Assembly: GCA_019119415.1 (NCBI GenBank)
Contig: DWXB01000010.1
Coordinates: 114,412-178,411, forward strand
Source of the DNA: Candidatus Ligilactobacillus avistercoris
GTDB taxonomy: Bacteria; Bacillota; Bacilli; Lactobacillales; Lactobacillaceae
Length of the DNA: 64,000 nt
Direction of reading: 5' to 3'
This document shows, piece by piece, positions 1 to 8,227 of this stretch. A program made the translations under genes and the position numbers. Position 1 is the first letter of the stretch. Each line of letters opens with the position of its first letter. Below the pieces are notes generated by a model. That model was not told where the DNA came from and did no database searches. It was given only the letters and a program-made list of their open reading frames with translations.

Positions 1-2
1 AC

Positions 3-1862
3 GTTCCCAATTTAATTGCAACGGCACTGCTCGTAGCGATTAACTACATCATCCTTGCCGTGACCGCTAACCAAAGCATTCACCACCTGCTTTTCGGCAA
101 GCAACTCGTTACCCTGCTTCACCTGACATTTGAACTGACGATAATTATCACGGTTGCTTTTTTAGTGTACGTTAGCTCCACGACAGCGCGCAGTGAGGCC
201 CACGAGTTCCAGGTATACACGCTCCTCGGGTTAGCCCCGCTTAACAAACGGCTGATCATCATAATTCGGCAAACATGCGTTACGGTGGGGGCACTGGGAC
301 TAGGACTTTTACTGGGACTTAACTTTGAACGCTTTGTTTTCATGGCGCTCGCTCGCATCCTCGGTATTCCGCACTTTCACGCGCCGTTCTTGGGTGGTCC
401 GCTAGTAAAGTGTGGGGTAATCTTCATCATTATTTCCGGCGGGTTAATTCTGTTCCGCCTGTTTTATCATCCAGCCGCCAAGTCAAAGGGGCAACCGACG
501 AACCGGCTGCCGTGGCTCGGGGGAATTGCCGGTATTTTGGCAACCGCGACGGGATACTACCTGTCGATGACCAGTAAACCAGGGATGGACACCATCCCCA
601 CGTTTATGCTGATTAACGTCCTGGTAATCGCAGGCATGTACGGGTGTTTCATTGCGGGAAGCATTCTTGTGTTAAACCTGTTGCAGCATAACCGGCGACT
701 GTACTATCACCGCCGGCGGTTCATTATCATTTCCGGGCTCCGCCAACGCATGCGCCAAAACGGGGCAAGCCTTGCGGGAATCTGTGTTATGGTCACCAGC
801 GTTCTGCTTTCCATGATTGCGGTCGTTAGTTTAATGGCGGGGGAGCACAGCTTAATTCGGTTGTGGAACCCCGAAGATGTCATTACGGCAACGGCTAAAC
901 CGTTTTCCCCAGCACAACGGCAAATAATCAGGCAAACTGCACACCGCCACCACTTAGCGGTGACGGATTACCAGCAAAGCGTCATGACTGCACCAATTAT
1001 GGGAAACTTAACGAAGAACGGGCAGTTTACCCCAACGAAGCTGCGGTATCAGGTGGCCTTCGTTCCGGTGGACGAGTATAACCGGGTGACCCATACCCAT
1101 TACCAGCTTCGGGATAACCAAACACTTATTTACTGTCCTGATAACCAGTTACACCTCACCGCACTCACCGTTAACCAACACCACTTTACGGTGACGCACC
1201 GGTTAAAAAGGTACCCGCTGTTTTACGACTACCAGCACGCAATTTACCAACCAGTATTTGTAATTTTAAGTAGCCGTAAGCAGTGTGCCCAGACGAGCCG
1301 CACCCCGTGGTTGTACACAACGTTCTTTAACACGGACGGAAAAAAACGCGATAAGGTGCGGTTTGCGGATGACCTGCAGGCACGGTTGCACCTTACAAAC
1401 GAAGAATACACCGCCAAGTACCAGCAGGGACCGCTCCTAGCAACCCTGTTTGGGGGCGCGCTTTTCATCGGGATCATCGTCAGCATCGTCTTCATCATCG
1501 TGACGGTCATGCTGATTTACTACAAGCAACTTGCTGAGGGGCTGCAGGACCGGGCCCGGTTCCAAACGCTCTTTCAGCTGGGGCTGAGCGCAAGGGAAAC
1601 GCAACGAATTGTGCGGACCCAGGTGCTAACGGTTTTCCTTCTGCCACTTGCTGGCGCACTCCTGAACACGTGCTTCGCTTTCCCGGCAATGCGCAGCATG
1701 TTAAAGCTGTTTTCGATTTATAACGGAAAAATGATTCTTCTTGTTAGCCTGATAACTGCCGGATTGATTGGAATTGGGTATGCGCTGGTCTATCTCCTGA
1801 CGGCACGGAACTACTACGCAATCATTCACGATCACCGGACTAACGGGACGAGTGATTGGTGA
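3..1862 (+). CDS. FtsX-like ABC transporter permease, 5'-truncated by window edge
   Basis: The reading frame is open from base 3, so the true start lies outside the window; the GTG at 60 falls inside the first membrane helix and is not a credible start. The visible ~619 residues show hydrophobic helices near the N-terminus, a hydrophilic, presumably extracytoplasmic, domain of about 150 residues in the middle, and a C-terminal three-helix block typical of the FtsX/MacB permease fold. The overall plan and size match BceB-type permeases that work with an ATPase in antimicrobial-peptide sensing or export. The partner ATPase is not in view and the substrate cannot be told. The gene ends at a TGA, followed by a short GC-rich hairpin with a T-run. 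Confidence 0.85.
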   Translation, partial: VPNLIATALLVAINYIILAVTANQSIHHLLFGKQLVTLLHLTFELTIIITVAFLVYVSSTTARSEAHEFQVYTLLGLAPLNKRLIIIIRQTCVTVGALGLGLLLGLNFERFVFMALARILGIPHFHAPFLGGPLVKCGVIFIIISGGLILFRLFYHPAAKSKGQPTNRLPWLGGIAGILATATGYYLSMTSKPGMDTIPTFMLINVLVIAGMYGCFIAGSILVLNLLQHNRRLYYHRRRFIIISGLRQRMRQNGASLAGICVMVTSVLLSMIAVVSLMAGEHSLIRLWNPEDVITATAKPFSPAQRQIIRQTAHRHHLAVTDYQQSVMTAPIMGNLTKNGQFTPTKLRYQVAFVPVDEYNRVTHTHYQLRDNQTLIYCPDNQLHLTALTVNQHHFTVTHRLKRYPLFYDYQHAIYQPVFVILSSRKQCAQTSRTPWLYTTFFNTDGKKRDKVRFADDLQARLHLTNEEYTAKYQQGPLLATLFGGALFIGIIVSIVFIIVTVMLIYYKQLAEGLQDRARFQTLFQLGLSARETQRIVRTQVLTVFLLPLAGALLNTCFAFPAMRSMLKLFSIYNGKMILLVSLITAGLIGIGYALVYLLTARNYYAIIHDHRTNGTSDW

Positions 1863-1882
1863 AAGCAGGTGCTCCGTGGACG

Positions 1883-1895
1883 GATAATAATTATC
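1883..1895. promoter_or_regulatory. Fur/PerR-like operator upstream of dps
   Basis: GATAAT-A-ATTATC is a perfect 6-1-6 inverted repeat, and its flanks also fit the Fur/PerR box well (12 of 15 positions of the PerR consensus). dps/mrgA genes are classic PerR or Fur targets, so control by iron or peroxide is a reasonable inference. The box lies about 130 bp before the dps start, and a small hairpin with a T-run sits between them, so the promoter arrangement is not clear. Confidence 0.45.
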
Positions 1896-1926
1896 ATTTT
1901 TATAAAAAGCATAGTTATTTATTAAA

Positions 1927-1949
1927 ACCCCGGGAATTCCCGCTTTTTA
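1927..1949 (+). terminator. possible terminator after the permease gene
   Basis: A compact palindrome, CGGGAATTCCCG at 1931-1942, is followed by CTTTTT. The stem is short (4 bp with an AATT loop, slightly extended by flanking A/T pairs), so this is a weak candidate. Confidence 0.35.
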
Positions 1950-2023
1950 GTGGCCCTTCTGGAACAGCCATGGTATCTTATTATCACAGTCAGTTACCCT
2001 TAGGTCTGAATAAGGAGGATGCC

Positions 2024-2488
2024 ATGACAAATCAGGCGACAACTACAGCGTTGAACCAGGTTATTGCCGACATCAGCCAGCTGCGGGTTAACGTGCAGCA
2101 GTACCACTGGTACATGCGCGGCGAGCAGTTTTTTAAACTTCATCCGTTGATGGATGACTACCTTGCCCAGTTGGGAACCCACCTTGATGAAGTAGCGGAA
2201 CGGCTTATTATCATCGGCGGGGCGCCACTGTCAACAACCCATGAATTTACGGCGCATACTAAGCTTCCTGATGATAAACTGACGTGGGGGCAAGAACCAC
2301 TTACGCAGATGGTTGCCGGCTTAGTCCGGCAATTCAAGGTTTTACGCGATGATTACGCGGCGGCGATTGCCGTGACGGAGGACGCGCACGACCTGACCAC
2401 CCAGGATATGCTGATTGAGTTTAAGGGTGAGTGTGAGAAAAACATCTGGATGCTCAACGCGTACCTGGGTAAGGACGCAACGGCATAG
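2024..2488 (+). CDS. dps: Dps family DNA-binding ferritin-like protein
   Basis: This 154-residue four-helix protein carries the Dps ferroxidase signature: a His in YHW, a His in the following FFKLH, and Asp and Glu in HLDEVAER, spaced as in Dps/MrgA. Such proteins form dodecamers that oxidise and store iron and protect DNA from peroxide. The frame is open further upstream, but the ATG at 2024 is chosen because AAGGAGG sits 8 bases before it and the protein then has the usual family length. A Fur/PerR-like box upstream suggests control by peroxide or iron. A strong terminator follows. Confidence 0.93.
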   Translation: MTNQATTTALNQVIADISQLRVNVQQYHWYMRGEQFFKLHPLMDDYLAQLGTHLDEVAERLIIIGGAPLSTTHEFTAHTKLPDDKLTWGQEPLTQMVAGLVRQFKVLRDDYAAAIAVTEDAHDLTTQDMLIEFKGECEKNIWMLNAYLGKDATA

Positions 2489-2517
2489 AATGATAGTAAC
2501 TTTGTAAATAGAGGAGG

Positions 2518-2542
2518 GTGGGGGAGACTTCCCCCACTTTTT
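2518..2542 (+). terminator. rho-independent terminator of dps
   Basis: GTGGGGGA pairs perfectly with TCCCCCAC around a 4-base loop and is followed by TTTTT. Confidence 0.85.
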
Positions 2543-2551
2543 AGTGGCTTC

Positions 2552-2602
2552 AAGTTATAAAAAGTTATAAAAGAATGCTGAAGTTATAAAAAGTTATAAA
2601 AG
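2552..2602. repeat. phased AT-rich direct repeats, 10-19-10 spacing
   Basis: The 10-mer AAGTTATAAA occurs four times, starting at 2552, 2562, 2581 and 2591. It forms two identical 22-bp units 29 bp apart. The geometry equals that of the array in front of the AAA+ gene at 18.66 kb, and the units share a TT(A/T)(A/T)AAA core. The array lies between the dps terminator and the promoter of the next gene. It could be a protein-binding array or the remnant of a lost gene's control region. Confidence 0.8.
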
Positions 2603-2618
2603 GTAGATCCACCGAACG

Positions 2619-2663
2619 TACGATATTTTGTATGTCGTAATTAATTAGCAAACCTGGTATACT
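2619..2663 (+). promoter_or_regulatory. promoter with overlapping palindrome for glsB-like gene
   Basis: TATACT at 2658-2663 is a good -10 box. The expected -35 position falls at the right edge of an imperfect 21-bp palindrome (2619-2639) with arms TACGATAT and ATGTCGTA, which match at 7 of 8 positions. A repressor bound there would block the promoter. No regulator can be named from the sequence. Confidence 0.5.
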
Positions 2664-2689
2664 CACAGTACAAACAAGGAGGCGATTGA

Positions 2690-2959
2690 ATGGAACGACT
2701 CATTTGGATTATTTTCACGGGAGCAGTTATCGGGTTAGCTGCTGAGTTATTAGTCAGAAGTTCCCGGCGTTTACGGGGAAAGCTTCTCCTGTGGTGCGGC
2801 CTTATTGGGGCTGTGATTGGCGACGTCTTTTTAGGAGAATGGGGAATCCAATACGGGGCGCTCTATCTGTTGCCGGCAATTGTCGGGGCCTTTACGTTTG
2901 TGGTAATCGGACTTATTCTGCGGAGCATCTTTATCGAACCAAACGATCCGCGAAATTAG
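2690..2959 (+). CDS. GlsB/YeaQ/YmgE-like small membrane protein
   Basis: This 89-residue, very hydrophobic protein has three predicted membrane helices with glycines in the helices (for example GLIGAVIGD) and a short polar tail. Size, helix pattern and glycine placement fit the GlsB/YeaQ/YmgE (transglycosylase-associated) family, which is linked to general stress in lactic acid bacteria; its molecular role is unknown. The start has a strong AAGGAGG at proper spacing. The gene is monocistronic, with its own -10 box, an overlapping palindrome and a terminator. Confidence 0.65.
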   Translation: MERLIWIIFTGAVIGLAAELLVRSSRRLRGKLLLWCGLIGAVIGDVFLGEWGIQYGALYLLPAIVGAFTFVVIGLILRSIFIEPNDPRN

Positions 2960-2991
2960 TTTATTTTAAAATATTCGAATAATAGTTTTAC

Positions 2992-3026
2992 GAGGTGGTA
3001 ATCCTAGTGGTTACAGCCTCTTTTTT
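2992..3026 (+). terminator. rho-independent terminator
   Basis: GAGGTGGTAA pairs with TTACAGCCTC (one wobble, one mismatch) and is followed by TTTTTT. Confidence 0.75.
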
Positions 3027-3120
3027 ATGCTGACACCTTTTTTCGCGCCAATTCCCCTTATTCCAGGTAAAAATGAGTATAATAGAACGCGGTTTATAAA
3101 CTATCGAAAGGAAGGTTCAC

Positions 3121-3783
3121 ATGGCTCCGCAACGTTTTAATGGGCGGTTGATCTTCTTTTTCATTCTTGGACTCATCCTAAACGCCAGTGGCAACGCCCT
3201 TACCGTCGCGTTAAACCTGGGAAGTCCGGTATGGACCGCTGCGTGTGTCAACGTGGCCCACGCCCTTCATATTTCACTAGGCATCATCATGATATACTGG
3301 GGAGCAGCACTAGTAATTGCAACCATTTTAATCACCCGGAAAATTCAGGGTTGGCGAACGGTTAAAAACGTGGTTTTCATGGTTTTATTTGCTGTACTCG
3401 TTAACTGGCTGAGCAAATGGTTTGAACAAACACCACTGATGATGATGCTTCCAGGATTTGTGCGGATTTTCCTTGATTTCGGTGGAATTGGCTTAATTGC
3501 CGCCGGTGTTTCGCTGTATCAGCGGGTTAACTGGATGTTGCACCCGTGTGACGACCTGATGCAAATTGTTCGGTTTAAATTCTTTGACGGGAGCGCCAAC
3601 CGCGCAATGCTTGCCGTTTATTTACCAGCAGTCCTGATCATGGTGCTATGTGTCTGGGACACGCATCACTTGTGGGCAGTTAATATTGGCACCATCTTTG
3701 CGCTGCTTTTTCAGGGCTGGTTAATTGGCGTTGCTGATCGGCGATTATTCCGGCAGTTAAAACACCATGGTTTTGATGCTTAG
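3121..3783 (+). CDS. YczE/YyaS/YitT family membrane protein
   Basis: The protein has 220 residues and about five to six membrane helices. The LNLGSPVWTA motif after the first helix is typical of the YczE/YyaS/YitT group of integral membrane proteins, whose function is largely unknown (B. subtilis YczE affects surfactin production). The start is preceded by GAAAGGAAGG, and a TATAAT-like -10 box lies about 40 bp upstream. It is a single gene with no obvious partner. Confidence 0.7.
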   Translation: MAPQRFNGRLIFFFILGLILNASGNALTVALNLGSPVWTAACVNVAHALHISLGIIMIYWGAALVIATILITRKIQGWRTVKNVVFMVLFAVLVNWLSKWFEQTPLMMMLPGFVRIFLDFGGIGLIAAGVSLYQRVNWMLHPCDDLMQIVRFKFFDGSANRAMLAVYLPAVLIMVLCVWDTHHLWAVNIGTIFALLFQGWLIGVADRRLFRQLKHHGFDA

Positions 3784-3983
3784 AAATACACTTTTCCACC
3801 TTAATAACCGAACGCAACCGCTCAGCGCGTCTCTCAGCACCCGTTGGTTTTGACTAGTTATGTGTAAAAAGGACATGGACTGTTAAAAAAACATGACTGG
3901 TTGGCGGCTTAATAATAATGACATTGAAATCCCGTGAAACCGGCACATTGCGGGATAAAAATCCCCTGACTGAACTTGACGAT

Positions 3984-4015
3984 TTCTGTCATTAAAACTA
4001 TAATTTTAATAACAG
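3984..4015. other. dif: dif-like chromosome dimer resolution site (difSL type)
   Basis: Two 12-bp arms, CTGTCATTAAAA (3986-3997) and TTTTAATAACAG (4004-4015), match as inverted repeats at 11 of 12 positions around a 6-bp spacer, CTATAA. This is the layout expected of an Xer recombination site. As I recall it, the central AAAACTATAATTTT block is also shared with the difSL site of streptococci and lactococci, which lies next to xerS there. The xerS gene starts 63 bp downstream here. The site identity is inferred from structure, core sequence and position. Confidence 0.72.
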
Positions 4016-4077
4016 GTTATTCGGAACAGTCCGAACTCCCCCATAACCAAGACATCGCTTTAAGGAGGATTTTAACC

Positions 4078-5130
4078 ATGGATCACGACCGGTACTTACC
4101 GCTAATCAAAAAGGAATTGCAACACTTACCAGATTACGTCCGGGATTTTTACCTGCAAACGAATCATTCGGTCACGACGATTTACCAGTACCTGACTGAA
4201 TTCCGGCGGTTCTTTAACTGGCTACGGGAAGCCGGGATTACGGATGCAACCGAAAACGCCGCCGTTGCCGTTGAAACGTTAGCCAAGCTGCGGCGGACGG
4301 ATATCATGCTATACATTGATTATTTGAAACATTCAACCAACAAGCAAGGCCGGCCAAATTCACCAACGTCGATTAACCGGTCAATTAACGCGCTGCGGTC
4401 GCTCTTTAAGTTTTTAACGGTGACGGCCGATACGGTTGACGGGAAACCGTACTTTACCCAAAACGTCATGCTCAAGGTGGATTCCCTGAACGCGACCGAA
4501 ACCCTGAACTACCGGGCGCACAACCTGGAAACGCACATGTACACCGGCGAACGAAAGTATGAATTCATCGAGTACATGCAAAACCAGTACGAGAAGGACT
4601 GTGATCCGCGCGCTAAGGCGGCGTTTAAGAAGAACAAGGAACGCGACATTTGTATTGCTGCGCTCATTCTTGGGACCGGCGTCCGGGTGTCGGAAGCAGC
4701 CAACATTAACGTGGCGGACCTGCACCTGACGGACAGCATGCTCGACGTCATCCGTAAAGGTGGGATGCGGGATGCCGTCCCGATTGCGCCGTGGGTCATG
4801 CCGTACATCCAGGACTACGTGGCAATTCGGAAGGACCGCTACAACCCACCAAAAGACCAGCACGCCTTCTTCCTGACGCAGTACCACGGTACGGTGCGGC
4901 GGATTACGTACAACTCAATTGAAAAGCTGATTAAAAAGTACTCAACTGCGTTTGGCCACCCGCTTACCCCTCACAAGTTGCGGCACACCCTCGCTTCTGA
5001 GCTTTACGGCATCACCAAGGATCAGGTGCTTGTATCCCAGCAGCTCGGGCAAAAAGGGACCTCAGCAACGGACCTGTACACCCACGTTAACCAGGAAGCG
5101 CAGAAGGATGCGTTGAAACAGTTAAAATAA
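4078..5130 (+). CDS. xerS: tyrosine recombinase XerS
   Basis: This 350-residue tyrosine recombinase has an N-terminal SAM-like core-binding domain (about 15-150) and a C-terminal catalytic domain. Visible active-site residues are R203 (GTGVRVSE), K227 (RKGG), H299 and R302 (HKLRHT) and the nucleophile Y334 (DLYTH). The position usually occupied by His/Trp in LGH is Gln (Q325). Length and sequence style match XerS, the single-recombinase system that resolves chromosome dimers at difSL, and not XerC/XerD. The ATG at 4078 is chosen because AAGGAGG precedes it; the frame is open upstream through the dif-like site. A terminator follows. Confidence 0.92.
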   Translation: MDHDRYLPLIKKELQHLPDYVRDFYLQTNHSVTTIYQYLTEFRRFFNWLREAGITDATENAAVAVETLAKLRRTDIMLYIDYLKHSTNKQGRPNSPTSINRSINALRSLFKFLTVTADTVDGKPYFTQNVMLKVDSLNATETLNYRAHNLETHMYTGERKYEFIEYMQNQYEKDCDPRAKAAFKKNKERDICIAALILGTGVRVSEAANINVADLHLTDSMLDVIRKGGMRDAVPIAPWVMPYIQDYVAIRKDRYNPPKDQHAFFLTQYHGTVRRITYNSIEKLIKKYSTAFGHPLTPHKLRHTLASELYGITKDQVLVSQQLGQKGTSATDLYTHVNQEAQKDALKQLK

Positions 5131-5134
5131 ACAA

Positions 5135-5177
5135 AAGGATCACCCGTAATCGTCTAGATGACGTTCAGGTGGTCCTT
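5135..5177. terminator. bidirectional terminator between xerS and asd
   Basis: AAGGATCACC pairs with GGTGGTCCTT with one wobble. On the - strand the stem is followed by TTTTGTTT, which suits the end of the lysine operon; the + side has a weaker T-rich tail. Confidence 0.7.
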
Positions 5178-5184
5178 GTATTAT

Positions 5185-6237
5185 TTAAAGTAAATGGTCG
5201 GCTACTAAACACTCAGCGATTTGCACCGTGTTCCAGGCCGCGCCCTTCAATAAATTATCTGCAACAATCCACATGTTAAAGCATCCGGGATTCTCGCTAT
5301 CAGGCCGAATCCGCCCAACGTACGTTTCCCGGTGTCCTTCCGCGGTTAGTGGTTGCGGGTAGACCTGGTTACTTGGATCATCCAGCACGACAACCCCTGG
5401 TGCCTTGCTTAATACTCGCCGGAGATCGGCTGCCGTAACCGTGGGGTCGCCCGTATCAATATAAACGGATTCCCCGTGACCGATTGCGACCGGAACCCGC
5501 ACGCAAGTGGCCGTAACCTTAATGGCCGGGTCGTTCATCTCCCCGCACATAATCTTTTTAGTTTCGTGAATCATTTTCCACTCCTCGTGCGAGTAGCCGT
5601 CGTCTTCGAACACGTCAATCTGCGGCAAAAGATTAAACGCTAACGGGTAGTGCTGGGCATCCCCCTTAGTGGGGAAAATATTGGCGGTCATTGGTTGCTG
5701 ATCAAGGTGTTGTTGCGTTTCGGCATATAACTCGTTTAATGCCTGCTGACCCGCTCCTGATGCCGCTTGATAGGTAGAAACAATCACCTGCTTTAATCCA
5801 AAAGCCTGCTGAAGTGGCGCTAAAGCAACCACCATTTGGATGGTTGAGCAGTTGGGATTAGCGATAATGCCGTGGTGCTTCTTTAAGCTCGCCCGGTTAA
5901 CCTCCGGAACAACCAGCGGAACCATGGGAGCCATCCGAAAGGCACTTGTATTATCCACACAAACTGCCCCTTGCTTAACAGCTGCTGGTAGTAAAGCCTT
6001 CGAAACTGCTCCCCCAGCGGATGCTAAAACAAGGTCAACCCCCGCAAAGCTATCCGGGGTAGCTTCTTCGACGGTAACCGGGGTGTTGCTCACCATTAAC
6101 TGCTTCCCTGCAGACCGGGATGATGCCAGTAACTTAACGTGGTTAACCGGGATTGTCGCTTGTTCTAATTGTTCAATAATGCGGTTACCCACCGCCCCAG
6201 TTGCCCCTAAAATTGCAACGTTATAACTCCGTGTCAT
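5185..6237 (-). CDS. asd: aspartate-semialdehyde dehydrogenase
   Basis: The enzyme reduces aspartyl phosphate to aspartate semialdehyde with NADPH, the step shared by the lysine, threonine and methionine routes. It has 350 residues, an N-terminal nucleotide-binding motif GATGAVG (11-17), the catalytic Cys130 in NPNCST, and a late GHGESV segment carrying the active-site His. It is the last gene of the seven-gene lysine operon, 16 bp after the aminotransferase gene. The terminator at 5135-5177 closes the operon. Confidence 0.95.
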   Translation of the reverse strand: MTRSYNVAILGATGAVGNRIIEQLEQATIPVNHVKLLASSRSAGKQLMVSNTPVTVEEATPDSFAGVDLVLASAGGAVSKALLPAAVKQGAVCVDNTSAFRMAPMVPLVVPEVNRASLKKHHGIIANPNCSTIQMVVALAPLQQAFGLKQVIVSTYQAASGAGQQALNELYAETQQHLDQQPMTANIFPTKGDAQHYPLAFNLLPQIDVFEDDGYSHEEWKMIHETKKIMCGEMNDPAIKVTATCVRVPVAIGHGESVYIDTGDPTVTAADLRRVLSKAPGVVVLDDPSNQVYPQPLTAEGHRETYVGRIRPDSENPGCFNMWIVADNLLKGAAWNTVQIAECLVADHLL

Positions 6238-6253
6238 TAATAAAACCCCTTTT

Positions 6254-7441
6254 CTAATTTAAATACTCATTTCGTCCTATAAAATCCTTTAACCGCCCCA
6301 TCGCCTTTTTTATCTGGGAAAGTTGGGTGGCATACGATAACCTGACGTATCCTTCTCCCCCGGGACCAAAAATTTGCCCCGGAATGCACCCGACGCCTGC
6401 CTGATATGCTAGTTTCAGGGCAAATTTCCGATCATCCGTACCGTATCGTTCAGGAACACGCATAAACAGGTAGAATGCTCCCCGCGGTTGGATGTATGAA
6501 ATGTCCATTGCTGTTAGCGCTGCTGTAAGAAACTGCTGTCGTTTGTAATACCGGGAGCGGGCCCCCTTCACCGCCCGTTCATCCCGGTACGCCTGAACAG
6601 CCGCGTACTGGGCGGGATTTGACGGCGCGGTGACAAGGTACGAGTGCAACTTGGCAATTTCCCGCATTAAATCCTGCGGACCGACAACCGCCCCAACGCG
6701 GTAGCCGGTCATCGCGTGTGACTTTGACAAGCCAGTTACCACAATAGTCCGTTCCGGAATAAACCGCGCTAATGAAACGTGCGAATGGTTATACGTCAGT
6801 TGCCCGTAAATTTCATCGGCAATGGCAATTAGGTGGTGCGCCCTAATCACCTGAGCAAGTGCCCGCATTTCCTGAGCCGAGTACGTTATTCCGGTTGGAT
6901 TGTGCGGATAATTAAGGATAATTGCCCGTACATTTGGGTGTTGCCTGAGTTCTTCATCCAGACGCGGTGCAGTTAATTTAAACCGTTCAGGGGCAGTATT
7001 AACTGAAACGGGCTGAGCCCCAACAAACTTCAACATGGGAATATATAATGGGTATGCTGGAGTGGGCACGATTACCTGGTCCCCCGGGTTAAACACCGCC
7101 ATAATCGCGGCGGCCAATCCCTCAGTCGACCCAACGGTTGTAATAATCTCGGTCGCCGGATCATAATCAACTTGTTGCGTTTTGACCATAAATGCCGCAA
7201 CTGCTTGGCGTAACGAAAGAATGCCTGCAGCCGCGGAATAATGGGAATGATTCCGCCAAATGCTCATGGTTGCTGCCACCTTAACGCTCAGGGGCGTCTT
7301 CAAATCCGGCTCCCCCACCGTCAACTTAATCAGGTGGGGAATTGAGGCAATCTGATTATTAAAGGCCCGAATCCCTGCGGGTTGAAGGTTAGCCAACACC
7401 CGGTTGGTTTGGGATGAAACGTCCTTACCTAATAAAACCAT
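6254..7441 (-). CDS. patA: N-acetyl-LL-diaminopimelate aminotransferase (PatA-type)
   Basis: This is a 395-residue fold-type I PLP aminotransferase with the landmarks NYPHNPTG (N181), the cofactor-binding Asp209 in ADEIY, and the Schiff-base Lys240 in TGLSKSHAMTGYRVG. Enzymes of this class are broad, but in an operon with dapH and the acetyl-DAP deacetylase the expected reaction is transamination of N-acetyl-2-amino-6-oxopimelate, as for B. subtilis PatA. It lies 12 bp downstream of dapB. The substrate assignment rests on context. Confidence 0.85.
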   Translation of the reverse strand: MVLLGKDVSSQTNRVLANLQPAGIRAFNNQIASIPHLIKLTVGEPDLKTPLSVKVAATMSIWRNHSHYSAAAGILSLRQAVAAFMVKTQQVDYDPATEIITTVGSTEGLAAAIMAVFNPGDQVIVPTPAYPLYIPMLKFVGAQPVSVNTAPERFKLTAPRLDEELRQHPNVRAIILNYPHNPTGITYSAQEMRALAQVIRAHHLIAIADEIYGQLTYNHSHVSLARFIPERTIVVTGLSKSHAMTGYRVGAVVGPQDLMREIAKLHSYLVTAPSNPAQYAAVQAYRDERAVKGARSRYYKRQQFLTAALTAMDISYIQPRGAFYLFMRVPERYGTDDRKFALKLAYQAGVGCIPGQIFGPGGEGYVRLSYATQLSQIKKAMGRLKDFIGRNEYLN

Positions 7442-7453
7442 TCTCCTTCCCCC

Positions 7454-8227
7454 CTATAATAGGTTTTCTAACCCAACAACCATGTGATCGAGGGCAGTGA
7501 CCTTCTGAAGGGCAATGCGCACTCCAGCCATGAAAGACTCCCGGTCAAAGGAATCCTGCCGAATCGTCAATGCTTCTCCCGGAGCACCAAACAACACCTG
7601 CTCGTGGGCCACGTACCCTGGCAACCTAACCGCATGGACCGGGACGCCATCATATGATGCACCCCGCGCTGCCAGGTTCTCCGCCTGCACATTGGGGTGT
7701 TGCTTCCGGGCAGCAGCAATCGCTCTGGCCGTTGCAATCGCAGTACCGGACGGCGCATCCCGCTTGTCGGCATGGTGCATTTCCACTACCTCCGCGTCGG
7801 GAAAATACTGCGCCGCAATCGCTGCAAACTTCATTAGTAAAACGGCGGAAAGCCCGAAGTTTGGCGCAATAATTCCTCCCCGGTGTAACTGTGCAGCCCG
7901 GGTAATTAATTGCTGGCGGGCTGCTTCCGGCATTCCGGTCGTTCCTACCACCGGATACATTCCGTGATTCAGTGCAAACAACACGTTTTCAGTAACCGCC
8001 CCTGGAACGGTAAAATCAATCCAAATAGTTGCGTCCGTTTGGATTTCGGTTAATCGGGTAAACACGCGAACGCTCCCAGCTAAACCGTAGTCTGCAGGAT
8101 TTTCACTGGTAGCAGTCGGGGAATAAACCGCGCTGACTTCAAAATTCGGCATTCGGTCAATCAGGTTGAGGACCTTTTCCCCCATTGCGCCGGTAAACCC
8201 GGCAACAAGCACCTTAGTTATTTTCAT
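7454..8227 (-). CDS. dapB: 4-hydroxy-tetrahydrodipicolinate reductase
   Basis: This 257-residue NAD(P)H-dependent reductase makes tetrahydrodipicolinate in the DAP/lysine route. The nucleotide-binding motif [10 protein letters not shown] lies at the N-terminus, and the family signature [13 protein letters not shown] holds H151, H152 and K155. The start overlaps the end of dapA by 14 bp and has AGGAGG upstream, so translation is probably coupled. Confidence 0.96.
   Translation of the reverse strand: MKITKVLVAGFTGAMGEKVLNLIDRMPNFEVSAVYSPTATSENPADYGLAGSVRVFTRLTEIQTDATIWIDFTVPGAVTENVLFALNHGMYPVVGTTGMPEAARQQLITRAAQLHRGGIIAPNFGLSAVLLMKFAAIAAQYFPDAEVVEMHHADKRDAPSGTAIATARAIAAARKQHPNVQAENLAARGASYDGVPVHAVRLPGYVAHEQVLFGAPGEALTIRQDSFDRESFMAGVRIALQKVTALDHMVVGLENLL

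Noticed and set aside
3929..3965. Competing hairpins ATCCCG/CGGGAT and GGGAT/ATCCC upstream of xerS
   Set aside because: Stems are only 5-6 bp, with no T-run and no known leader family; not enough to claim a switch.
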